A stretch of DNA of 64,000 nt. It comes from Pycnopodia helianthoides. Taxonomy: Eukaryota > Echinodermata > Asteroidea > Forcipulatida > Asteriidae. The stretch spans positions 9,495,977 through 9,559,976 of the forward strand of contig CM063262.1 of the NCBI GenBank assembly GCA_032158295.1. Direction: 5' to 3'. Made by a program: the position numbers and the translations under genes. Under the pieces are notes generated by a model that did no database searches, was not told the DNA's origin, and saw nothing but the letters and a program-made list of their open reading frames with translations. Shown here piece by piece: positions 46,101-57,677 of the stretch. Position 1 is the first letter of the stretch. Each line of letters begins with the position of its first letter.

Positions 46101-48929
46101 TTGTTTAAAAACTCATATTATGGGCATTCGGTTAAACCTAAAATACAAGTTCCCCTAAACATTTTAAACTACTTTGTTGTTCACACAAGTGCAAATTTTG
46201 GCCCGTATGCAAAAGAAATAGACAGTAAGATTATGAAAGTGCCCTTTGCAAAATAAAAATGGCCTTGCCCTCTCATAGATGAAATTCCAGGCCTGTTGTA
46301 ATATGTGCTAATTTATTTTTTGACCATTAAACTGGTTGTGATCGGTACCATTAATAATACCATAAAAAGGGTTCTGCCCAGGATTTCTTTAGTGATGGAA
46401 AAATGTTTCCCTGGAAACCATTGCGAGGTGGATCGTTTACACAGTGGATCATATAAATAGACTCAAATCAAAGAAGTACTCAAAGTTCATGGCTTTGGAT
46501 ACAGTTTGTACTGGTACATGTAAATACCAAATTTTACATTTCGTTGAAAACCTTTGAAAGGAAATTGCAAGTGTCATTTCAAAATTTTGAAAATGTGTGG
46601 TGGTCTGAAACAGAGAAAATTCTGCCAGTGGTGGTTGGGGAATCCTGAGTGCCGGGCGGTTTTCCAGCACCAACCACTGTGGGCAGAACTCTGCATAAAA
46701 GATACTGTTATGACAATACTGTACATATTTTAAGTCTGGGCTAATAAAACTTCCTGGGGGCAAGTAAAGTGCACAGTTTACTAGCCCAGTGGGCTACTTT
46801 ACAAAAAGCTAAGAGCTTCAAGGCCGGCTACACTGTAAGTTAAAAGGCAAAAGATCAGGGAGAAAAATCCTACATCAAGAAAATAAAACTTAAACATTAC
46901 ATGTGCATGTTTGAATACACAATTAGACAACCTTCACTAATAATTAAAATCCTCCAAGGTGACACTGCACAAAACAATACCCGGATCATCTATCGAGATA
47001 CAATCAACTGCATGCACCCACACTAACTCCCACGTTCCGCCGAACGTACTGTAATTGATCAAGTCTAAAAGGGTCATTCATCTGCAATCAGTGCAAATAA
47101 ATTAGAACAAAAAAAAACCTTCTAAGATCAGTTAATACAACCAACCCACACAAAAAGCAGAAACAAAATGATCCTTGCCTTCGCACAACGAAAACGAGAA
47201 AGGCAAATTAAAATTAAAGCCAGCCTTCATCAATATCAAGGCTAACTGGCTTTGGTAAATATCATATTGTTCTGTCCTATCATTAGTTCCTGCTGTCAAT
47301 GTTGTTTTTAGACACAGACGTCACTTCCATGGGCTCAGCACTCAATAATGTGCGGGGAAGATTAGAATCTGATCATCAAGCAAAACACTAGGGTGGAATG
47401 ATCAGTTGACGATCTATAAGGGGCCTCGAAAGGGTGTAAAACGGAAAATGCTTCTACCTTTGAAAAACGGCAGCAACAACTTTTGTACACTACTGAAAGG
47501 GTTTGACATCTTAGCCAGAAATCTCAAGGAAGTGTTTAAATTGCTGTTAAAAACGGCGTCCAAATATGGTGTTTCACATTGTGCCTCTACAGTTTACCCC
47601 AAAGAGGCCATATTTCCCAAAGGATTAACTACAAAATATCCTATTTGCATCTCAGCTGTGCGCAAGCAGTTGGGGACTTTCAAACGGCTTTTTAAAAAAC
47701 TTGAAAAAACATTCACCATCTCACATAAAAATGCAAGCTTGCTCCTTTGCAAACCGACAGAGAACAATCTGGGTCGTGCGGCAGGCCCAACCAAAAAAAT
47801 CGGGGTCCTGCGGAGGGCATGAACAAACAGTGTCATAAGGTGGGCGGGGTCATAAGGTGGGCAAATTTGTTGGCCTTATCCCCAAGACAACACTACGAAA
47901 ATGGCCTCTTCGGGGGGAAATGTAGAGGGCGCTTTGAAATGCAAATCACATGTAATGCTTATAAAAGCAAAATTACATACTATTATGTAGATAAACTGAA
48001 AGATAAATCAGCCTGTAAAAAAAAATCAGAAGAGACTGTCCACATACATCCCTAAAACCAATTGGCTAAGAATTTGTTCCCATCATATTTTAAAATTTTG
48101 AACTTTTATGAAGTGTTATAATAATTAAATTGATTCAAATTTGTTATTGCCTTTTAATTATTTATTAGTTTAAAAATATATTAGTTCAAAAAAAGGGATC
48201 TTTTGTTTCAAGTGTGGTAGCCCGCAAAAGAGGCATCAAGTATAAATAAGAGTAACTGGTCCCCTCTCATTCTTCTTTGATCTTGAGACTTGTCTTACCT
48301 TACATGCAGTTAAACGTTATCCTGTGAGAACATGATTAATTTTTGGGGAATAGCGTCATAATACACAGTCAGCGTACTAAGAGTCCTACAAGCGCAATAC
48401 AAGCACTCAAAGGTTTTTAACGAGCGTGCGGGCGGAGCAGACACTTTGACCCAATCAGCAATGCTTTTCCCTACTACGTAATGACGAGAGGTATCGATAC
48501 AGCGTGCTGCCCATGGCAGCGAGGCTGATTCTAAAAGGGATTGGACATTGTGGGTACACGTGAGACCGCATCTTGCTTACCTCCTAGAGCAGCAATCTGT
48601 CCGATCATAAGAATTTCCGTCTTCCCCTCGTAAAGATTCACGTCGAAGATGCCCTTGCGAATCGTGTCTGACACCTTGGCACCGAGCAGCACTGCTCCGG
48701 CAGTCTCGAAGAACGATGCGAGGACACAGGCAATTCGTAGCGTGAGCACCTTGGATCCTACCGACGTGGCGAAGGAGTTGGCGACGTCGTTTGCGCCGAG
48801 ACCAAATGCTAAGACGAAAGAGATGACGAAACCCAGGACAAGAGCCCAGACGTAGGGGCTCATGTCAAAGCCCATGAAGGGTGTCGTTTGGGGGAACATA
48901 GAGGTGTCCAATGAGGTAGTGAAGTCCAT
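34197..48929 (-). CDS. SLC20 family sodium-dependent phosphate transporter (PiT), complete coding region
   Basis: Plasma-membrane Na+/phosphate symporter of the PiT/PHO4 superfamily, equally close to SLC20A1 and SLC20A2. Coding exons, high to low: 48581-48929, 43749-43889, 41033-41118, 40111-40207, [39351-39378 candidate], 39094-39212, 38084-38182, 36566-36715, 35621-35915, 34645-34830, 34197-34434. With the bracketed micro-exon the frame stays open for 595 residues plus stop; without it the phases clash. Both inverted-repeat signatures are present: [10 protein letters not shown] (residues 45-53) and HGGNDVCNAIGP (about 449-460). Other matches are [51 protein letters not shown] and [18 protein letters not shown]. 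The central cytoplasmic loop, encoded by the exons at 38084, 36566 and 35621, is shorter than in vertebrates (about 650-680 residues overall) and Ser/Thr-rich. The ATG at 48929 is in frame with the family start, 18 codons into an exon with an acceptor at 48984. Confidence 0.95.
34797..35185. repeat. 129-bp tandem repeat, three copies, duplicating an SLC20 splice acceptor
   Basis: Units start at 34797, 34926 and 35055; the third diverges towards 35185. Each unit carries the first 34 nt of the SLC20 exon ending at 34830 plus its splice acceptor and adjacent intron. Only the copy at 34797-34830 continues into the real exon. The other two read the same residues ([11 protein letters not shown]) and then reach a TGA stop five codons later. 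Confidence 0.93.
35260..35450 (-). mobile_element. tRNA-derived SINE, family T
   Basis: Minus strand CAATCTCGGTGGTCTAGCGG head with GGTTCGAATCCCACCCGAGT, and a body like the copy at 19480. It lies in the SLC20 intron that also holds the 129-bp tandem repeat. Confidence 0.75.
36116..36434 (+). mobile_element. hAT-like MITE, family G
   Basis: Ends AGGGTTCTGCCCAGGATTTC and CACTGTGGGCAGAACCTTG. It lies in an SLC20 intron between the exons at 35915 and 36566. Confidence 0.75.
36746..37104 (+). mobile_element. TTAA-flanked MITE, family A, copy 3
   Basis: Family A ends with TTAA on both sides, and a short deletion near the right end. It lies in an SLC20 intron about 30 bp upstream (minus sense) of the exon ending at 36715. 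Confidence 0.85.
38500..38640 (+). mobile_element. tRNA-derived SINE, family S, partial
   Basis: GGCTGAGCGGTTTAGTGTAT at the head and GGTTCGAATCCCGGTCATGA at the B-box. It is intronic in SLC20. Confidence 0.72.
39351..39378 (-). other. Candidate 28-nt SLC20 micro-exon lying at the edge of a dispersed repeat
   Basis: The upstream exon (40111-40207) ends in phase 1, while the downstream one (39094-39212) needs phase 2, so an exon of 3n+1 nt is required or there is an assembly indel. On the minus strand a 28-nt segment after CTAG and before GTGAGT restores the frame and reads [10 protein letters not shown]. PiT1 has LLGFDKLPLWG at this point. The acceptor half lies in a dispersed repeat also present near 54650, which argues for caution. 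Coordinates are good to a few bases. Confidence 0.45.
39362..39735 (+). repeat. Dispersed repeat L (GGGCTAGT family), uninterrupted copy
   Basis: Starts AGGGCTCGCCCTTAACACTAGCCC-like and ends near GGGCTACTTTACAAAAAGCTTAAG. A second copy at 54650-55215 holds the K insertion. A partial copy spans about 46326-46825 and is split by a family G element. The left flank of minisatellite 2 (11370-11430) is a fragment. Confidence 0.8.
40385..40530 (-). mobile_element. SINE family U, inverted partial copy
   Basis: The plus strand shows GAGCTATCTAGCCCTAATGA followed by GCAGTCTCCCTATTTTGTAA and GCCAGTCAGAAGCCATTCAA, the reverse of the body and head seen at 27190 and 29270. Confidence 0.68.
43258..43640 (+). 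mobile_element. tRNA-derived SINE, family S
   Basis: GTGTGTCGTGGCCGAGTGGT at the head, a damaged B-box (GGGTTCAACCCGG), the body CCCTTGAGCAAGGCACTTAA and an (AAAT)n tail. It lies in an SLC20 intron. Confidence 0.85.
45795..45972 (+). repeat. Dispersed repeat J (CAGGCCTGGAAT...ATTCCAGGCCTG)
   Basis: Ends CAGGCCTGGAATTTCAT and TTATTCCAGGCCTG are inverted; the interior is GGGCAAGGCCATCTTCATTT and GGGGCACCAAGGCCAA. Related copies: 18855-19012, 40565-40745, 44812-44890, 46215-46300, 49070-49222, 53655-53775 and 54180-54245. Confidence 0.7.
46368..46692 (+). mobile_element. hAT-like MITE, family G, nested in a repeat L fragment
   Basis: Left flank CATAAAAA and right flank CATAAAAG make a probable 8-bp target duplication with one change, as expected for hAT elements. 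Inverted ends GGGTTCTGCCCAGG and TGGGCAGAACTCTG. Confidence 0.78.
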
Positions 48930-48983
48930 CTTCCAGTCAGACAAGCAGGGAAGAGATGAATCAATGTAGAAGAGCTGATCGTT
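48581..48983 (-). other. SLC20 first coding exon with part of 5' UTR
   Basis: The exon runs from an acceptor (TTTTTCAG, AG at 48985-48984) through 54 nt of leader to the ATG at 48929, then to the donor G|GTAAGC at 48580. The leader has an acceptor in front, so at least one more non-coding exon lies further right. That exon was not identified. Confidence 0.8.
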
Positions 48984-50055
48984 CTGAAAAAGTTTTGAAA
49001 TAAATTGTTTATGTTTCAAGTGTAAAGAAAACAATAGCCAGAGCAAGCAAACAACTAGATTTATCACAGATGAACAGGCAGGTCTGATGCTTTGTTCTTA
49101 CAAGGGTAGAGCACCAAGGCGTTTTCTCCTCAGGCACCTCTGAGGAAAATGTAAATCTCTATTTGGCACATTTCAAGGGGCACCAAGGCAATGACCAGGA
49201 GCTCAAATGACCAGGCCTGTACAACTACAAGGCTCGCAATTCAAACTGGACAGCAAGCCCAAGGCCAGTGAATTTAGTATCAGGCCAGTAAACTTACTAC
49301 TGGACAAGTCCAGTAGTCTTGTTTTTCAGGCTTGATAACTCACTGTTAATAATAACTTTCAAAAATAAACATGGTGTTTAAATGTTGACTTTGAGTCTGC
49401 TAAATATCATCCACTTCCTAATATGTGTTTACATTGTACTTATCCTAAATACAAATGAGATAAATATTCTCTTAGTGCTTGTTCAAATAAAAACAGTTTA
49501 CATAAACTGTGCAAAACAATTTAAGCTGGCCTGGAATGTTAATCCGGTGAGAGTAGTAGCTTTTAACAGGAAAGACTTGAATCACGAAGCTATGAAATTT
49601 TTCCCGCCCCCAAGTCTGCAGGCGATCTTTGGGGATTCAAACTTGTCCACATACTTTCATTGACGTCTAATCTACAGGGGCGCTCTTCAGACAAAATAGT
49701 TTTGTAGGATGCTTTAATAAAAGCAATACTCCCATTAGGCAAAATAAAAAATGAAAAAACATGTTTAGTGTCCTGCCTTTTTGAAAAAGAGAAGGAGGCG
49801 GGCCCATTTTTTTTTTTTTTTTTTTTTTTTTTAATGGCCCCCGACACATTTTTGAAGACAACCAGCCGGGCTATTTTCTAAGATGGTTGCCAGCTTTTGT
49901 CTGAGTGTTTTTTCTATGTGCTATTAGTGTGCTATAGTCAAAAATACAACGTTTTTGTCTTTTAGAATCAATTTGTGTTGTCAGACATTGAAAAATTGAT
50001 CCTTAAAAACAAAACAAAAAGGAGATGGCCTCTAAAAAGGAAGCAGTGATCTTAA

Positions 50056-50200
50056 GGGCGTGTTGTGGCCGAACGGTCAAGCGCACCGGATTCAAGCTCT
50101 GGTGTTCTGAACAGCAGAGTGTGGGTTCGAATCCCGGTCTCGACACTAAAGCAAGACACTTTTAAAACCATTATTGCTTCTTCCTTTGGATGGGACGTAA
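50056..50200 (+). mobile_element. tRNA-derived SINE, family S, 3'-truncated
   Basis: Head GTGTTGTGGCCGAACGGTCA and B-box GGTTCGAATCCCGGTC. The tail is replaced by a family I fragment. Confidence 0.75.
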
Positions 50201-50795
50201 AGCCGTTATAACATGCCTGATATGTGGCAGAGAGTGTACCCCCCCCAAATGTTCCATAATTTAACACACTATTTTCCTTTTGTACAGAAGTACCCTCCCC
50301 CTCCCCCCTCAAATCCTCTGAAAAATTCCTTAGATTCCAAACTCAATCAAGACACAATAGGGGATGGTACACCATGCCACATATAGAGCAACAAATAGGT
50401 CAGCGGTAGGTTCATTGTGTTGTGTAAAGCACCTAAAAGGACCCAGTACACTTATTGTTAACAGAAGGGGGTTTGCCCTGGTGTTTCTGGCATGGTTGGC
50501 AATTCCAAGAACACAACCGATCCTGCCTATGAGACCAATGAGACCCCTGAGATGGGATGTTGGTGCAGTACCCAGCAAGCAGGGCTCGAATTTGACACTG
50601 AACCGCAGGCCCGAGGCCAGTGATTTTAGCATTGGACCAGTAAACTCATGACCAGACAAGTCCGGCAGTTTTGTGATTTCAATTCAATAACAATTCATGT
50701 ACAGTACATGTACCTCACTCTATAATGTTTTGAACAGAAACAAATTATGTTCAAATGTTGACTTTGAGTAATGATTTGAAATATACGTAATACCC

Positions 50796-51137
50796 TTAAA
50801 GGCCCTGTACACTATTGGTAAGATCGAAAAACACAATGCTCACAGATTCACACGTAACTTACATGATTTAAAGTAAGTAATGGTAGAAAGGGTTCCTTAA
50901 AATATTTCTGCCTAAAATGCTATCGTTTCTGAGAAAAGAGTGAAACAATAGTAATTATCGCGCGCGATAATTTGAAAAAACAGAAAACACATAAGATCTC
51001 TTTTCACTATTTTGTTGTGACCTCGATGACCAATTGAGCTCAAACTTTCACAGGTTTGTTTGTTAATGCATATGTTTAATCACACAAAATGTGGACACTG
51101 ATTTTGAGCTGTTACCAAAAGTATACAATACCTTTAA
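50796..51137 (-). mobile_element. TTAA-flanked MITE, family B, inverted copy
   Basis: TTAA, then AGGCCCTGTACACTATTGG; at the right AAAAGTATACAATACCT, then TTAA. It is highly similar to the copies at 23717 and 61103. Confidence 0.85.
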
Positions 51138-51936
51138 TCTATAAAGACAAATGAGGTAAATCTTCTCTTAAATGTCTTAGTGCTTGTTCAATTAAATGCA
51201 AGTTAAACTGTGCAAGGAAGTCTTTTCTCAGTATGAATCTGGTCTTGTAAAATTATTTCTGGTCCAGTAAACATTTTGAGATACAAGTCCTGTGGTCTCG
51301 TGGATTTTTCCCCCAAATTCGAGCCCTGGCAAGACAAGACAAGAGTCAATGGGAAACTTTTGAAGGGTCACAGCCTCCGTGATATTCTAGGCCTGCCATT
51401 ATTGTTCATGGAATTCCACCTACGTAATGTGCAATGTCATCATTTCCGATGTGACTTGTTTCAAACAATTATTCTAAATAATTGGGCAGGCATTTTTGTT
51501 GTTTTTTGTTTTTAATATAATAACAGGCCTGTGAGTGGACCGTTACTGAAACTTTTGATGCTCACGTTCATTTAAAATAGAAGTTGACATAATTAATAAC
51601 ATGCGAGGTGAAATCGCCCCGCAAGGAAGAAGAAAGAAACGGACCAAGAAATAAATAATCCTTTTTTTCAGCCAGGGTATCCAACATGTTATAATTTATT
51701 TTTTTAAAAACCTAAATATTTAGTAGTTTTCAGTAAAAAAAAACCTTAAGTTTCTGAGGAATTGTGCGGCGCCTGCCAACCATGCTGTCTACATCCAAGG
51801 CTTCAGTTTTAAGTGTGTAAACCAACGACAGCCCATGCTACACACAGCTTTAGCACGCGCATCACTGACGACATTGCTTTGTTTTTATTGAGCATGTGCA
51901 GATATGTAGCCTTAATCCAGCCGTTTAGTGTGATGT

Positions 51937-52690
51937 TCTTATACTATTACTACAGAACTTGAATTTTACACTGGACCGCTGGCCAGAGGCCAGTAATTTT
52001 AGCATCGGGCCAGTAAACTCATGACCAGACAAGTCCGGTCTTGCAGGGCTCGAATTTGACACTGGACCGCAGGCCCGAGGCCAGTGATTTTAGCATCGGG
52101 CCAGTAAACTCATGTTCGGACAAGTCCGGCGGTCTTGTGTTTGTGTTCAAATGTAGGCTTTCAGTCTGATAAATACAATTCTGTTGATTATCAAAGACTA
52201 CATACCCATAATATACAAATGAGATCAATCTTCTCTCAGTGCTTTTTCAAATTCAAACAGTTCAAATATTAACCTGTTTAGGCTTTTTTCTTCTCACTTT
52301 AATTCTGGTCTTGTACTCAAAATTCTGGTCCAGTAAATATTTTGAGCTACAGGCCCTGCGGTCTTGTGGGTTTTTCCCCAAATTCTAGCCCTGTCTTGTG
52401 TTTGTGTTCAAATGTTGACTTTCTGTCTGATAAATACAATTCTGTTGATTATCGCAGACTACTTACCCATAATATACAAATGAGATAAATCTTCTCTTAG
52501 TTCAAACAGTTCAATTATTAATTTGTGTTGGCATTTTTTCTTCTCACTTCAATTCTGGTCTTGTACTCAAAATTCCGGTCCAGGAAATATTTTGAGCTAC
52601 AAGCCCTGCGGTCTTGTGGGTTTTAACCCCAAATTCTAGCGCGGTCTTATATGTTTTAACCCCAAATTCTAGCCCTGTTAACTATCGCAT
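51937..52690 (+). repeat. Cluster of dispersed repeat R (GGGCTCGAATTT / CAGTAAACTCATG)
   Basis: Two near-identical blocks at 51950-52035 and 52045-52130 (CTGGACCGCAGGCCCGAGGC; CGGGCCAGTAAACTCATG) are followed by two related blocks at 52140-52400 and 52400-52690 (TTTTGAGCTACAGGCCCTGC). Single copies: about 5935-5995, 41686-41785, 45020-45245, 49235-49335, 50580-50680 and 51230-51330. No tRNA promoter is visible; origin unknown. Confidence 0.7.
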
Positions 52691-54844
52691 ATAATTCGCT
52701 GTTGGGTTTCGCCGTTCAATGGTTCTTGCAATATTGTAGCATGGGAAGTTGAGAGACAACAAAGACTACCATCCTACTTTAGTGCATTCGTAGTTCACGC
52801 TCTGCAAAATAATAAAAAAGGGATGCACACTTTGTGATCATCTCTTTTCTTTTAAAGGCGGAAATAAAAATATGCCACATTCATTGAAAAAGCGGATATC
52901 CGTTTTCACAGGCCTATTGATAAGCACCAACAACAAACATGAGATAGCTGTTTAAAGCAAACAATTCTGAGCAATGTCCGAATAGCTGCTGATAACCAAG
53001 ATTAATGGCAAATTGTGTGCATTTTACAAAAGACGCTATCTGGTTGCAAGATAAAATGACAAGTTTTGTGTGTTTTGTCTGATTGTTTGTTTGGGTTTAT
53101 GGGCAAATGTTTACATTTTTTTCTTCGTTTTTTTTTAAACCTTTACTCTAACAGCTTCGGCTGCCCGCAAAAAATAATCCATGGTGTGGGGAGTAATATT
53201 TATTCCCGCATGATATTTGGTCTTTGGAAAAAGGTAGGAAAATTGTATTGAGTACAAGAACTGACAAACAATGGTACAGGCTTTTATATACTTTTCAGGC
53301 TTTTAAATAGCAAATTTGCTAGTTTTTTTTTAGGAAAACAAAAACGGAAACCAGACTTAAGGAAGAATATTGCCTGTTATTTCTTCATTTTGTGCAGGTG
53401 TTTGCGATTGCGAGAGTTCTGCGAAATATCAGCTTAAATTGTTTTTGTTTACAGTTCCTTAAAGGTAAGGTCATACTTTGGTAAGTACTCCCAAATATTA
53501 TTTACCATAACAACTTACTTGGTGAGAAGCACTGCAGCTGTTGATAATGTAAATCATTTTGAGAGAAAAATCCCGTTTTGATTTGAATTTGTTGTTTTAT
53601 ATATATGTTAATAAATAATTATAGAGATACACTTGCATTAATATACATAATGTGTGGCAGGCCTCGAACTTCGTGTTCAAAAGGGCAGGGCAATTTCCCC
53701 AAAATGAAGGGCACCCAATGAGGAAAATTTGAATTTGTATTGAAGGTTTTTAAGGGCACCCATAGCAATTGCTGTGGTTCCGTGGCCAAATTTGGTGTAG
53801 TATGAGCTGGCGAATGTACAACATGCAATTAACTTGGTTGGTGGGCTTCCGTACCTAATACAAGTTGGTTTTGTGTACGACGAGTTGGTGTGCACAAGTT
53901 GACCGATCGGGGTGCGAGTGGGCGTGCATATGAAATTACCTATTTCCAACAGAAGGTAATGTCTTGAAATTTGCAAAGATTCATATTACAATTATTGCAT
54001 AGGCCACTACTTACCACCAGGCCTGGCCTTGATTTCACAAAGCACTTAGTAAGATTCGTCTTATCTACTTTTATCTTAAGATGAATTGTCAATATCGCCA
54101 CAGTAATTTGTATTGTGATATCACACTTTGCTTAGCAATTAAGATTACACAAAGTGAAGATCAATGTTAGCTCTTTTTGGAATGGGCCCCTGGCCCTGGA
54201 ATTTCTTCATTTTGAGGGGGCAAGGCCAAGACTAGGGCCACAGAATAAGCTTGGGCGGTTTTTGATTTTGGGACCCACAAAATACCGTCACCAAAATACC
54301 GCAGTATTTGGTATTACCATGACTACTGTTGTTTTCAACATAAAACTTATCAAAATACTGTGAACATGGATCAGTGCTCATAAAATTCTCATGGTTGATT
54401 CTTTATGAAATTACCGCGATACATTTTCCATGTGTACAATCGGTTTCTTGGTAACCCGCACGCCCAGCTGTACATTGCTGATCCACAACCCTGGCCTGGA
54501 TCGCAGATTGTCAGAGTTTATCAGAAGTTTGCACTCTCCGACGCTCTTTGTCCCACTTATACAACAAGCAAGTATACACTGTGACCATGGGACTGTATTC
54601 AGCTGAACTTTCACAGGTGGCTCATTTTGTATCTAACTCTGTACTCCTGAGGGCTCGCCCTTAACACTAGCCCGGCGTACTTTGTCTAGTAAAAAATGCT
54701 ACGGGCTAGTAAACACCACTTCTCAACTTGCCCTGTGGGCTACTAAAAACTGTGCAACCTACTTGTTTAAAATGCTCATTCTTCCTTTGAAGTATAAAAT
54801 GTGTTAATCGTTAGTGAGTGTGTGAATATAACTTCATTTGATCC

Positions 54845-55063
54845 TTAACCCTCCTACTCTTGGCAACATTTTCCAGTGAGTTGACCAACCATTTGAAACC
54901 ATTCGACTGCCAAGGTTGTGTACGGTGGCACAACTGTGCACAGAATTAACTGTGTACTGTGTACATGCATTCCCTCATGGTATCATATTGTAGGCTGGCA
55001 TAGTTTATCTGTCATTCAAAACCACTTGAATGGTATTGAATGGTCAGACAGCAAGAGGGTTAA
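54845..55063 (-). mobile_element. Family K copy 2, inserted into a dispersed repeat at TTAA
   Basis: The same element as at 17502, inverted. It sits inside a copy of repeat L; the uninterrupted L copy reads GATCATTAAACTGGTTGTGA around 39568. Here that TTAA has become TTAA-element-TTAA. Confidence 0.92.
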
Positions 55064-55227
55064 ACTGGTTGTGATCGTTAACATGAACACATCAGAACAT
55101 TACATTTATGACATTTCCTGTTTAAAATCTGGGCTACTAAAACTTCCTGGGGGCAAGTAAAATGCAGAGTTTACTGGCCCGGCGGGCTACTTTACAAAAA
55201 GCTTAAGCGCAAGGCCTGACTCCTGTA

Positions 55228-56027
55228 TAGCCCCATGAATAGGGCCAATCCACTCCGTATCCTTGGCCCCAGCACCACTGATTACCAATTCTTTCGCCCT
55301 TTGATGTTTTTTTTCTGCAAAGATCTAGATCGTGAAACTTACCGATTGAATGCTTATGTACTTGCAGATAGCCGGATTGTTAAAATTTCTATAAAAAACA
55401 TCACACGTTTTTGGTGAAAATCAAATGATTTTCGTGAGTTAATATTTAGAATTGTCTCAACGATCTTGACAACTTGATCATTTTGAATTGTCTGGCTCCC
55501 TCAACAGCATTAGAAAAACGATACAATCAATTGCTACGATTGAGTTGGTACCAGACTAATTTACTCGCAGACACCGCGATAGTCTTGGTGCAAAACGTTC
55601 TTGAGTCACTCAACACTACACACGACGCGACTATTCCACCAATAGAGAGCGTTAAGCCGCAAACCGTCAATCAGTGTGGTGGTGATCTGGAAGTTTCACA
55701 ACAGCGCCCGCTATTCGCGATAGTTGTGTGATAATGAACAACAACGTCTTGCACCAAGACTAACGCCGCGAGTGCAAAATAACAAACAAGATCGTTGAGA
55801 TCGTTTTAAAAGTTCACTCTCGAAAATCATTTGATTTTCACCAAAAACGTGTGATGTTTTTTAAAGAAATTTTAACAGTCCGGCTATCTGCAAGTACACA
55901 AGCATTCAATCGGTAAGTTTCACGATCTAGATCTTTGCAGAAAAAAAACATCATAGGGCGAAAGAATTGGTAATCAGTGGTGCTGGGGCCAAGGATACGG
56001 AGTGGGTTGGCCCTATTCATGGGGCTA
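55228..56027. mobile_element. Mutator-like (MULE-type) non-autonomous element with ~207-bp TIRs
   Basis: An 800-bp element with arms 55228-55434 and 55821-56027 as inverted copies (outer ends TAGCCCCATGAATAGGGCC). It is flanked by the perfect 9-bp duplication ACTCCTGTA (55219-55227 and 56028-56036). The middle holds a second inverted pair (GTCTTGGTGCAAAACGTT near 55581 and AACGTCTTGCACCAAGAC near 55744). Both arms contain the same 60-codon open frame because they mirror each other; no transposase is present. Long TIRs with a 9-bp duplication point to the Mutator superfamily. Confidence 0.88.
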
Positions 56028-57677
56028 ACTCCTGTACTACCTGCTGTACTACTGTAGTCTTAATTTTGCCTCTAAATCAGCGACAAAAAAAACCAAATGA
56101 TGACCCTTCTTTAAATAATTCCTTAGTTTTCCTTATATTATAGGATATAGGGCCTACACTTTTTTTCTGATTGGTCTTGTTTAGTTGTTGGTCTCGTTAT
56201 GGAGCTATAAAAAAGGACTTTTTATAGCTCCATGGTCTCGTCAGTCAGTGCTCGTCTTAACTCATAACTGAGTGATGATTTTTAGTGAACATGGCGAAAA
56301 TGAATTCAGAAAATAAACTAAAACAACCGTAAACCTGTTTTGAAGCAGGGCCTAAATATGTTTGAGGTGAGAAATTTCAATAAAAAATAGTTCAAGTTGT
56401 TCGCCAAAATACAATAAATATACTATTTTTTTCACGTTGTCCGGTCATGCCGGTTCGTTTATATAAATGCAGCCATTATTCCAGACACCGCTATCCTAAT
56501 TTATTAAAATAAAACAAGGGCTAAAAATTATTAAACACTTCAAATTCTACGATATTTCAAGCAAAATTAACTCACCAAACGACCAGCCTACGTAAAGGGC
56601 AATTTCACCTGTGAACTCTGGAACTAAATTTCTCTGAAAAGAATTGAATAACTGCTAAAATCCTTAGATAATTGGGAGAATATCCGGGTGCACGTGTAAG
56701 AAGACGATTTTCCTCGCTTGGTCGTTAACATACGTTTCGTTGCATGCATACGTAGTAGTGGATGGGCTGGTTCATAATGCTCAAAAAAAGGGTTGGCGCC
56801 GTTTTCCAATTTTAGCGCTAAAAAATACGCGCGCAAAACCCACATTCCTTGCCGAAAGCTGAACTCAATGCAATTTACCTCATACCCATTTGTTTGTTTC
56901 GGGCTGTGTTAGGTGTAATTCTGCAAGAAAATTGCATTGTTTTATTCTGTACAATCAGATTGAGACAAATCCGTGAAATGCTTGGAAATTATTTCTGGCC
57001 ATTCAAGATTTCGAGTTATTCTCCCCCACATTGTGTAAATGGACGCGTCCACTCCTGTGTGTTACGTGTGCAGAGATAGCATGAGGAGATATGAGCTGTG
57101 CATGTGATCACCATGTGCCTTTTTCACCCATTGACTAGCACTTGGGTGTATTTACTACATGAAGGTACATGTAGGGTCGGGGACAGAGTGAGGGGGTATT
57201 CAGCCTAGCTGGAGCAGCATTCTTCACATGTCATCTGTGGTCGGCTCAACTCGTACTCGCACACAAGATATAAAATTATGTTTCCCCAAACAGTTTTCAA
57301 AAAAGGCCACCGAGTATGGTCATTTCTCCTTGATGCTCCGTGTTGATTTGTCATGAGTTTGCTGCCGACCACTTCAGCAGAAAATTTGTTGGGGAAAAAC
57401 GTATTCCATTTTAAAGACACTTCAAAAATATAGTCACGAAAACATTTAATTTTACAACAGAACACAATGTCTGGCTTCATTTTGTTATATCAATATTTCG
57501 ATATAAATGAATGAATTTCTGCTGTTAAAATTTTCCTTCGTCTTTGGTTTTTGGTAACACGATTTTGTACTTGTTTGGCCACCAATATACGGTCTTCAGT
57601 TATGTGCTAATTATCTTCGCTGAGCCCCAAAAAGGGATCGGAAGATCTGGGTTCTGTCATAGGGAACAATTGGTGAT

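Larger units (their letters stand above)
41119..48580. other. Large SLC20 introns (41119-43748 and 43890-48580)
   Basis: The first has a decayed Q-like element with an R insertion (about 41200-42050), unique sequence to 43257 and SINE S. The second has J and R fragments (44810-45245, 45795-45972), G nested in L (46326-46825) and about 1.7 kb of unique sequence. A 138-codon plus-strand open frame at 47406 lacks any recognisable feature and lies antisense in the intron. Confidence 0.55.

Noticed and set aside
47406..47822. 138-codon Lys-rich plus-strand frame
   Set aside because: Lies antisense in an SLC20 intron, with no recognisable motif or splice context.
55235..56020. Two nearly identical 60-residue frames facing each other
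   Set aside because: They are the same sequence in the two terminal inverted repeats of the Mutator-like element.
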